49,948 bases of DNA from contig DQIA01000033.1 in the NCBI GenBank assembly GCA_003525905.1, positions 9,669-59,616 on the forward strand, in the 5' to 3' direction. Origin of the DNA: Clostridiales bacterium (GTDB lineage Bacteria > Bacillota > Clostridia > Oscillospirales > Oscillospiraceae). Shown here piece by piece: positions 33,177-38,766 of the stretch (positions are counted from its first letter, which is position 1; every line of letters begins with the position of its first letter). The notes beneath the pieces are model-generated. The model was not told where the DNA came from. It saw only the letters and a list, made by a program, of their open reading frames with translations, and ran no database searches. A program made the position numbers and the translations under genes.

Positions 33177-34535
33177 TCAGTTTTTGCCGAGGTAGCGGTC
33201 GCAGACATGGCGGGCATTCTCGGCTGTTTTTGCCTCATCGATGCCGGTCAGTTTGCCGTGCGCGACGGTGATGCAGCCGTTGACCACGGTGTAGTCCACC
33301 GGGGCGCGCAGGCCGACCGTGCCGAAGACGTTTTTGGGATCATAGCACGCGCCGACGAGCTCGAGCCGCCGAGAATCGACGAGGAACAGGTCCGCGCACT
33401 TGCCGACCGCAAGACAGCCGATGTCCTCACGCCCGAGCAGGGAGGCGGAGCCGCGCGTGGCGAGCTTCAGCACGTCGTAGCCGCTCGGCGCAGCGGCAGA
33501 GGAATGCAGGCGATGGAGCAGATAGCAGATGCGGATCTCCTCTAGCAGATCGGAGCCGTCCTGTGAGGCCGAGCCGTCGACGGCAAGGCCGACGTGGATG
33601 CCGCGCTGCAGCATCTCGGGGATGCGCGCCACGCCGGAGGAGAGCTTCATGTTGGAAACGGGGCAGTGCGCCACGCCCGTTCCGGTCTCTGCGAGAAGGT
33701 CGAGCTCCGCGTCTGTAAAGTGGATGCCGTGCGCGAACCAGACATCCGGGCCGACCCAGCCGAGCGACTCGAGATAGGCAAGCGGACGCAGGCCGTAGCG
33801 GTCAAGGGTGTAGCGCTCCTCGTCCTTCGTCTCGGCAAGGTGCGTGTGCAGGCGGACATGATACTGCCGCGCCAGCTTCGCACTCTGCAGCAGCAGCTCA
33901 CGCGAAACGGAGAACGGCGAGCACGGAGCCAGCGCGATCTGCCGCATGGAGCCATAGGACGGATCGTGCCAGCGCTCGATCAGCGCGGCGCTGTCCTCCA
34001 GAATGGCGTCCACGCTCTGCACGACGCTGTCGGGCGGCAGGCCGCCGTCCTTCACGGACAGGTCCATGCTGCCGCGCGAGGCGACCATGCGCATGCCGAG
34101 CTCGTCGGCCGCCGCAAACTGCGCGCCGAGCAGATCACCGCACCCAGCAGGGAAGACATAGTGGTGATCGAAGCAGGTCGTGCAGCCGTTTTTCATCAGC
34201 TCGCCCATGCCGGTCAGCGAGGAAGCGTGCACGACCTCGGTATCGAGGTTTTTCCAGATCTCATAGAGCGCCTTGAGCCAGGGGAACAGTTCAAGATTCT
34301 GTACCTCCGGCAGATTGCGCGAGAACTGCTGATAAAGATGGTGGTGCGTATTAATGAGGCCGGGATAGCACAGCAGATGGGAGCCGTCCAGCACCTCGTC
34401 GGCCTGAACGGCAAGATCAGGGCCGATGGCGCGGATACGTCCGTCCTCGCAGTACAGGTCGACGTGCCGGAGCACGCTGTCCGCATCGTCGCAGGTGACC
34501 ACGGTGTCAAGATCGCGAATGAGCAGGGAAGCCAT
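33177..34535 (-). CDS. 8-Oxoguanine deaminase-like amidohydrolase
   Basis: A 452-residue zinc-dependent deaminase/hydrolase of the amidohydrolase superfamily. Metal-binding motifs are INTHHHL, HTHLAETKDEE, FAHGIHF and VDGSASQDGSD. The N-terminal LLIRDLDTVVTCDD and the PGLINTHHHLYQQFSRNLPEVQNLELFPWL block are closest to enzymes annotated as 8-oxoguanine deaminase, related to hydroxyatrazine hydrolases, so purine-base or triazine-like substrates are likely. The ATG at 34535 has AAAGGAGG upstream on the minus strand. It is transcribed alone from its own promoter and ends at a shared terminator. Confidence 0.78.
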   Translation of the reverse strand: MASLLIRDLDTVVTCDDADSVLRHVDLYCEDGRIRAIGPDLAVQADEVLDGSHLLCYPGLINTHHHLYQQFSRNLPEVQNLELFPWLKALYEIWKNLDTEVVHASSLTGMGELMKNGCTTCFDHHYVFPAGCGDLLGAQFAAADELGMRMVASRGSMDLSVKDGGLPPDSVVQSVDAILEDSAALIERWHDPSYGSMRQIALAPCSPFSVSRELLLQSAKLARQYHVRLHTHLAETKDEERYTLDRYGLRPLAYLESLGWVGPDVWFAHGIHFTDAELDLLAETGTGVAHCPVSNMKLSSGVARIPEMLQRGIHVGLAVDGSASQDGSDLLEEIRICYLLHRLHSSAAAPSGYDVLKLATRGSASLLGREDIGCLAVGKCADLFLVDSRRLELVGACYDPKNVFGTVGLRAPVDYTVVNGCITVAHGKLTGIDEAKTAENARHVCDRYLGKN

Positions 34536-34581
34536 GCGGGTTCCTCCTTTGTCCAGCGCGGGAAGCGCCGCCTTTTCTCTT

Positions 34582-34610
34582 ATTTTAGCATAGTTTGAAG
34601 ATAAAGCCAA
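34582..34610 (-). promoter_or_regulatory. Promoter of the amidohydrolase gene
   Basis: Read on the minus strand: TTGGCT (34605-34610), a 17-bp spacer and TAAAAT (34582-34587) with an extended -10 (TGC). It is about 47 bp before the start codon. Confidence 0.8.
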
Positions 34611-34660
34611 TGCTGATTTGAAGCGGAATCGAAAGAAACTTCCAGCCAGGTTGATTTCCC

Positions 34661-34689
34661 TTGTCCTGTACGTAAAAGCATGCTATAAT
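34661..34689 (+). promoter_or_regulatory. Promoter of ruvX
   Basis: TTGTCC (34661-34666), a 17-bp spacer and TATAAT (34684-34689) with an extended -10 (TGC). The start point near 34697 falls right at the left end of the repeat element at 34701, so the element forms most of the ruvX 5' untranslated region. Confidence 0.85.
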
Positions 34690-34700
34690 GAAAGAAAAGC

Positions 34701-34847
34701 ACCGCATAATTCAGCAAGAGAACTCCGAGAAATTTTTTGTCGAGACAAGACTTGAAAGGCGCAGATGTACTTTGTGTCCCTCAACCTTTTCAAGCCGATG
34801 AATCGGCGAAAAATATCCGGCGTAGGCTGAAGCTGCAATTGTGCAGT
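34701..34847. repeat. MITE-like element (copy 2, longer) in the ruvX leader
   Basis: A 147-bp element with imperfect inverted ends ACCGCATAATTC (34701-34712) and AATTGTGCAGT at the right (reverse complement ACTGCACAATTG; 9 of 12 match). Inside, CTTGAAAGG (34752-34760) and CCTTTTCAAG (34786-34795) form a further imperfect stem. The right half aligns in reverse complement with the left part of the short element at 6070-6134, and the left end aligns with that element's right end. No transposase gene is in the window. Confidence 0.65.
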
Positions 34848-34877
34848 GTTGGTAAAGTAAAAAACCACGGAGGCACC

Positions 34878-35294
34878 ATGAGAGTTCTTGCCATTGACTA
34901 CGGCGACGCCCGGACGGGGATCGCCATTTCCGATGCGAGCGGCAGCATCGTCGGCCGCACGACCGTCATCCACAGCCGCCGCCCGCAGCAGACAGCGGAA
35001 GCAATTGCCGCACTTGTGCAGGAGAGCGGCGCGGAGCGGCTCGTGATGGGATTCCCGCGCAATATGGACGGCACGGAGGGCCCGCGCGCGGCGCTGTACC
35101 GCGAGATGGCCGCCACGATCCAGGCTGCCTGCGGCATGGAGGTCGTGCTCTGGGACGAACGGCGGACGACCGTTGAGGCACACCAGATCCTGAGCGACTG
35201 CAATTATCACGGGAAAAAGCGCAAAAATACCGTCGACGCCGTCGCCGCCTCGCTGATCCTCGAGGGCTATCTGGCGTTCTTGTCGCGCTGCTGA
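34878..35294 (+). CDS. ruvX: Holliday junction resolvase-like protein RuvX/YqgF
   Basis: A 138-residue RNase H-fold protein, known in other bacteria as a 16S rRNA-processing factor or putative Holliday junction resolvase. The N-terminal VLAIDYGDARTGIAISD carries the first catalytic Asp. LVMGFPRNMDGTEGPRA and VVLWDERRTTVEAH, followed by DAVAASLILEGYL, complete the signature. The ATG at 34878 has CGGAGG four bases upstream. The last 28 bases overlap, on the opposite strand, the end of a TauE-like gene. Confidence 0.95.
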   Translation: MRVLAIDYGDARTGIAISDASGSIVGRTTVIHSRRPQQTAEAIAALVQESGAERLVMGFPRNMDGTEGPRAALYREMAATIQAACGMEVVLWDERRTTVEAHQILSDCNYHGKKRKNTVDAVAASLILEGYLAFLSRC

Positions 35295-35647
35295 TGGAAA
35301 AACAGCTCGCGCAGGCCGGTGAGCAGCAGAAAGCCGCCGAACAGGCGGCGCAGCAGCGAGACGTCCAGCCCCGTGGCGATCCATGCGGCGATCGCCGCAG
35401 TCACGCAGCCGCCCAATGCGGCCGGGAGCACGATATCCCAGCGGATCAGCCTGTTGCGAATATGAAAGAACAGCGCGCAGGCAGCCGACGGCAGAAAATA
35501 CAGCAGATTAATGCCCTGCGCGGTCTGCTGCGGGAGGGCTGCAACGCCGGTCATCCAGACCATGAGCAGCGTGCCGCCGCCGATGCCGAGGCCGGAGAGC
35601 AGGCCGCAGACTGCGCCTGCGAGAGCTGCGGCCCACCACGCATTCAT
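35267..35647 (-). CDS. TauE/SafE-type membrane protein, half-size (second of pair)
   Basis: A 126-residue membrane protein with about four hydrophobic segments. The N-terminal AGAVCGLLSGLGIGGGTLLM is the glycine-rich signature of TauE/SafE anion exporters, which normally are about 250 residues with two such halves. It overlaps the next upstream gene by ATGA, so the two probably assemble as a heterodimer equivalent to one full-length exporter. Its 3' end overlaps ruvX by 28 bases. The substrate (sulfonate, sulfite or another anion) is unknown. Confidence 0.8.
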   Translation of the reverse strand: MNAWWAAALAGAVCGLLSGLGIGGGTLLMVWMTGVAALPQQTAQGINLLYFLPSAACALFFHIRNRLIRWDIVLPAALGGCVTAAIAAWIATGLDVSLLRRLFGGFLLLTGLRELFFHQQRDKNAR

Positions 35648-36009
35648 CGCAGCAGGAGGCGCAGTCCGCCCCAAACGATCAGCGCGCCGAGCGCGCGGTG
35701 CAGCCACACGGCGGACAGGCGGCGCAGCAGGAGTCCTGCCGCGATGCCGCCCAGCGCGCCGCCCGCAAGATAGGGGAGGGCCGCAGTCAGAAATTCACCG
35801 CCGCGCAGCCAGTAGACAACAAGAGAAACGACGGACAGCGGCAGCATCGTGCAGACGCTGCAGGCAAAGGCCTCATGCTCCCGCAGATCGGTCAGGCGAT
35901 GGAGCAGGGGAAGCAGCAGCATGCCGCCTCCGGCGCCGAATAAACCGTTTACTGCCCCGGCCGCCGCGCCGGTCAGCCCGGCCCGAAGCCATGTTCCTCG
36001 TTTCTGCAT
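35644..36009 (-). CDS. TauE/SafE-type membrane protein, half-size (first of pair)
   Basis: A 121-residue protein with the same half-exporter design: LTGAAAGAVNGLFGAGGGMLLLPLL near the N-terminus, then three more hydrophobic segments. GGAGGG lies eight bases before the ATG at 36009 on the minus strand. The two halves have independent, intact start and stop codons joined by ATGA, arguing against a recent frameshift of one gene. No clear promoter lies immediately upstream; readthrough from the foldase gene is possible. Confidence 0.8.
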   Translation of the reverse strand: MQKRGTWLRAGLTGAAAGAVNGLFGAGGGMLLLPLLHRLTDLREHEAFACSVCTMLPLSVVSLVVYWLRGGEFLTAALPYLAGGALGGIAAGLLLRRLSAVWLHRALGALIVWGGLRLLLR

Positions 36010-36043
36010 TCGCGATCCCTCCGGATGATTCAAATCGGGACAG

Positions 36044-36079
36044 AAAAAGCCCGCAACGGAAGTGTTTCCGCTGCGGGCT
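36044..36079 (-). terminator. Intrinsic terminator, minus strand, downstream of the foldase gene
   Basis: On the minus strand the stem AGCCCGCAGCGGAA / TTCCGTTGCGGGCT (36048-36079) is followed by a run of T (complement of 36044-36048). It separates the foldase gene from the TauE pair. Confidence 0.8.
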
Positions 36080-36095
36080 GGTTTTATGTGCGTTT

Positions 36096-36246
36096 ATACT
36101 AGAATCTGATAAAAAGCTTTAAAAGCTTTTTATAGCGCCGAGGGCGCGTCAGATTCTGCATGAGACGGCGCAGCGTGCGTCAGCACGATGCGAGTGTGCG
36201 TAGCACACGGGATTCCTGATGAAATATTTTAATCAGGAATCAGTAT
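36096..36246. repeat. Structured intergenic element with inverted ends (MITE- or REP-like)
   Basis: About 150 bp with several nested palindromes. AGAATCTGA (36101-36109) pairs with TCAGATTCT (36149-36157) and encloses two hairpins: ATAAAAAGC/GCTTTTTAT (36109-36117 with 36125-36133) and GCGCC/GGCGC (36135-36147). GTGTGC/GCACAC follows, then a 10-bp stem GATTCCTGAT (36211-36220) with ATCAGGAATC (36232-36241). The outer ends both carry ATACT-N5-CTGAT as inverted repeats. The right end touches the TAA stop of the foldase gene. It shows no similarity to the other repeat pair. Confidence 0.6.
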
Positions 36247-37751
36247 TAGTTGCTGCTGGAGGAGCTGCCGTAGATGTTGGCGATCGTCAGGCCGAGATTT
36301 GCGTGCTTGGCGGCGTCTGCATCATAGGTGTAGGTCGCGGCAGAGGTGACCTCGTCGTACCACTCGGTCTTCAGCTTGTTCGTGACGAGCAGGTCGCGGT
36401 AGGTCTCGGCGAAGTCCTGGAAGAAGAACACATAGGTGCCGCCGTTGTCATCGACGAATTCCTTCGTGTCGCCGGCCTTGCGGCTGGAATCGAACAGCCA
36501 GGTGCGGGCGACTTCCGGCGTGATGCTGCGGTGCGCGCCGTTCGTGATGGTGTAGGAAGACGTGTTGTCCGCATAGGTCTTGATGTACTCGCGGAACTTC
36601 TCCTCGGAGGAATCCTCCTTCAGGGCAGCCTCAAGCTCGGAGACGCGCTCCTCGGAGGTCTTCTCGCCGTCCTTGTATTCCTTATCGTCGGCGTCCTTCG
36701 CAATATAGAGCTGGAGAGCATTGACGGTCTGGTAGTTGTTGTCATTGATGCTCGTGAGCTGGAGGACATAGAACGTGTTGTCCTTCTCAAAGAGCTTCGC
36801 CTCGCCGGGCTTCGCCTCGGTGTAGAGCCAGTTGGCGGCATCCTCGGAGATGGAGGACGTGACCTCGCTCTTGGAGCGCTCCGTCATGACGGAGACATTC
36901 TCGTCATCGGTCTTGAAATCGGAGACCATGGCGTTGGCAGCCTCACGGGCGGCGGCAATGGCTTCCTCGGACGGCTCCGTGGAGGTCGTGGCCTCGGTGC
37001 TGTCAGTGCTGCTGTCGGACTTCGTCTCAAAATCGGAGGCCTTGACGGCGTAGCTGTAATAGGTGACGGTGTCGAACTCGGTCGTGTCCTGCTCATAGCG
37101 GGCGTTGCGCTCGTCTTCCGTATAGGTCAGGGACTCAATGTAAGCGTCGTGCAGCTTGGAGACCTCAAGATAGTGGCGATAATTCTTCTCGTTGCAGCCC
37201 TTGCCGAACATGGCCTCGATGTACTCATCCAGATCCATGCTGTAGATGCCGGCATAGGTCTTCAGGGTGTTGATCTCATTGTCGATGGAGGCCTTGTCGT
37301 CGTCGCTCAGGGAGAAGCCTGCCTCGACGGCCTTGTCATAGACGGTGTAGGCATCCACAGCAGAGGTCTTGGCGCTGTCCGCCAGGAAATCGGCCCAGGT
37401 GTCATACTCGTCGCTGCCGGCATAGCTCTGCTCGTCGAGCGGGGTGCTCGTGTCGATGCCGAGCAGGGAGATGTAGCTGCCGTAGGTGCTGTAGATCGAA
37501 TTCAGTGCGCCGCGATAGAAATAGTTGAATTCCGTCGTGGAGACCTTATGATCGCCGACAGACACAACGGTCGCATTGCGCCAGGATGCCTGCACGCCGA
37601 AGATGACGCCGAAAACGATCACGGGGATCAGAATGACGATAATGGCAAAGATCCAGCCCTCAGAGAGCTTCTTCTTGGTCTTCTTTGCCTGCTGCGGAGC
37701 GGCCTGCTCCGACTCTACCATGCGCTTTTTGCGCTCGCGGGATGCACTCAT
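36246..37751 (-). CDS. Membrane-anchored SurA/PrsA-like peptidyl-prolyl isomerase or foldase
   Basis: A 501-residue protein with a basic Ala/Gln/Lys-rich cytoplasmic start, one transmembrane segment (WIFAIIVILIPVIVFGVIFGV, about residues 33-53) and a long extracytoplasmic part. The SurA-like N-domain is suggested by VVSVGDHKVSTTEFNYFYRG. Two weak parvulin-like units follow, one ending FYVLQLTSIND and one around WLFDSSRKAGDTKEFV...YVFFFQDF. A Ser/Thr/Glu-rich linker lies between. The length exceeds typical PrsA (about 290) and no lipobox is present. It probably helps fold secreted proteins; catalytic isomerase activity is uncertain. The ATG at 37751 has GAGAGGT nine bases upstream. Confidence 0.7.
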   Translation of the reverse strand: MSASRERKKRMVESEQAAPQQAKKTKKKLSEGWIFAIIVILIPVIVFGVIFGVQASWRNATVVSVGDHKVSTTEFNYFYRGALNSIYSTYGSYISLLGIDTSTPLDEQSYAGSDEYDTWADFLADSAKTSAVDAYTVYDKAVEAGFSLSDDDKASIDNEINTLKTYAGIYSMDLDEYIEAMFGKGCNEKNYRHYLEVSKLHDAYIESLTYTEDERNARYEQDTTEFDTVTYYSYAVKASDFETKSDSSTDSTEATTSTEPSEEAIAAAREAANAMVSDFKTDDENVSVMTERSKSEVTSSISEDAANWLYTEAKPGEAKLFEKDNTFYVLQLTSINDNNYQTVNALQLYIAKDADDKEYKDGEKTSEERVSELEAALKEDSSEEKFREYIKTYADNTSSYTITNGAHRSITPEVARTWLFDSSRKAGDTKEFVDDNGGTYVFFFQDFAETYRDLLVTNKLKTEWYDEVTSAATYTYDADAAKHANLGLTIANIYGSSSSSN

Positions 37752-37813
37752 AGTCTGTTTACCTCTCATTCGTGGGAATCGCGGGGCGCACGCCCCGGAA
37801 AATAACAGGTCTT

Positions 37814-37842
37814 ATTATACTAAGGATTTGCGCTTGTTGCAA
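37814..37842 (-). promoter_or_regulatory. Promoter of the foldase gene
   Basis: Read on the minus strand: TTGCAA (37837-37842), a 17-bp spacer and TATAAT (37814-37819). Transcription would start near 37807, about 55 bases before the start codon. Confidence 0.85.
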
Positions 37843-37876
37843 GAGCATTCTGGAAATTTGACGAAAAAAGTTTCTG

Positions 37877-37900
37877 TTTCTTAACAAACTCGTTAAGAAA
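37877..37900. other. Perfect 9-bp inverted repeat
   Basis: TTTCTTAAC (37877-37885) and GTTAAGAAA (37892-37900) flank AAACTC. It lies 35 bp upstream of the foldase -35 box and before the structured region at 37950. There is no U-tract in the + direction, so an operator or a weak terminator are both possible. Confidence 0.4.
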
Positions 37901-37949
37901 ATGATACCGCTCTGCGCGATAATGCCAGAGAAATGCTGGGAAGACGCAC

Positions 37950-38110
37950 AAAATCCCCGCTTTGGCCGTGTAGCTCCGTTTATAACCTGCACGAAACGGG
38001 CAGGTGGGTCGCCTCTCCGATTCTTAGCTGCTTCCAACTTCCATCCACGGTCAGAGCCAGGACGGGAGGCCTGCAATCCGAAGCGAACGTCCGGCGTCCC
38101 GAAAAAATGA
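37950..38110 (+). ncRNA. Candidate structured non-coding RNA (6S-like fold, family unassigned)
   Basis: The 434-bp gene-free interval 37752-38185 contains a strongly folded block. On the + strand: ACCTGC (37985-37990) pairs with GCAGGT (38000-38005). Then a long irregular hairpin is built from GGGTCGCC (38006-38013) with GGCGTCCC (38093-38100, one mismatch), GCTTC (38030-38034) with GAAGC (38080-38084), and CTTCCATCC (38038-38046) with GGACGGGAG (38060-38068, one mismatch). A rod with internal bulges of this size recalls 6S RNA, but I do not see the conserved 6S loop sequences with certainty. The strand is a guess. No conserved coding frame is evident. The ends are approximate. Confidence 0.4.
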
Positions 38111-38185
38111 TGTGGGTTTAAAGGGAACTATCACGCACCAAGCAGGGATCTTGCTTGATGACTATTTAATTATGAGAAAGGGCGG

Positions 38186-38482
38186 TCATTCTTCCTCGTC
38201 TTCTGCTTCCTCTTCGTCCTCATAGAGGGACTGCATCAGCAGATCGTAGACGGCAGCCAGCTCATCTTCGTCTTCCACGGCAACGAGTAGGTCCTCGCCG
38301 TCCTCCGTGACGGACTTCAGGATGCTGACCTCGAGCTCCTTGCTCGCTTCGTCCTCCTCTGCGGGGACAAGGGCAAGATATTCCGCGCCCTGGTATTCGA
38401 TGGTCGAGAGGATCTCCAGCTCGTATTCCTTGCCGTCCTCATCCGTGATCGAAATAAAGTCGCTTCCGTATTGCTGCTCCAT
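38186..38482 (-). CDS. yrzB: DUF1292 family protein (YrzB-like)
   Basis: A 98-residue, strongly acidic protein of the DUF1292 family, with the core ISITDEDGKEYELEILSTIEYQGAEYLALVPAEED and an Asp/Glu-rich tail. The function is unknown. In Bacillus the family gene follows ruvX (yrrK-yrzB); here it is about 3 kb away on the other strand, separated by the TauE and foldase genes. AGGAGGT is five bases before the ATG on the minus strand. Confidence 0.88.
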   Translation of the reverse strand: MEQQYGSDFISITDEDGKEYELEILSTIEYQGAEYLALVPAEEDEASKELEVSILKSVTEDGEDLLVAVEDEDELAAVYDLLMQSLYEDEEEAEDEEE

Positions 38483-38508
38483 GGGGCACCTCCTGTCTGT
38501 CTGGCTTT

Positions 38509-38537
38509 ATTTTAACCGCTGCTGCCGGGAAAATCAA
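38509..38537 (-). promoter_or_regulatory. Promoter of the DUF1292 gene
   Basis: On the minus strand: TTGATT (38532-38537), a 17-bp spacer and TAAAAT (38509-38514), giving a short leader with a strong Shine-Dalgarno. Confidence 0.75.
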
Positions 38538-38676
38538 GTGGAAATCTGACGAACCGCCGGAAAATCCGTTTTCTGCCCTTTCAGCCACCGTAAAAAGTCT
38601 CGTTGCGTATCTACAAGCAGAGAAATCCTGCCGCAGAAAATTTTCATTCGGAATGTGCCGGAGTGATTGACAGGCA

Positions 38677-38685
38677 TGATATAAT
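38677..38685 (+). promoter_or_regulatory. Extended -10 promoter of the penicillin-binding protein gene
   Basis: TGATATAAT (38677-38685) is a perfect extended -10. No -35 match exists at 16-18 bp. A TTGACA at 38667-38672 is only seven bases away and cannot act with this -10. Confidence 0.5.
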
Positions 38686-38766
38686 TAAAAAATAGAGAAT
38701 GAAGGATCATGGATTTTTGCGCCTGTCCGTAGGATGCGGCGCTTCCCGAAGAACGGAGGAATTGTC

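Noticed and set aside
34737..34877. N-terminal extension of RuvX through the repeat element
   Set aside because: The conserved RuvX sequence starts at 34878 with CGGAGG upstream; the extension would translate the MITE-like element.
37950..38110. Signal recognition particle RNA on the minus strand, because of a GGAAGCAGC sequence
   Set aside because: The conserved SRP hairpin (GGTCAGG...GGAAGGAAGCAGCC type) is not complete and the surrounding pairing does not fit.
38667..38685. TTGACA close to TATAAT before the penicillin-binding protein gene
   Set aside because: The spacer is only seven bases, too short for one promoter; only the extended -10 is retained.
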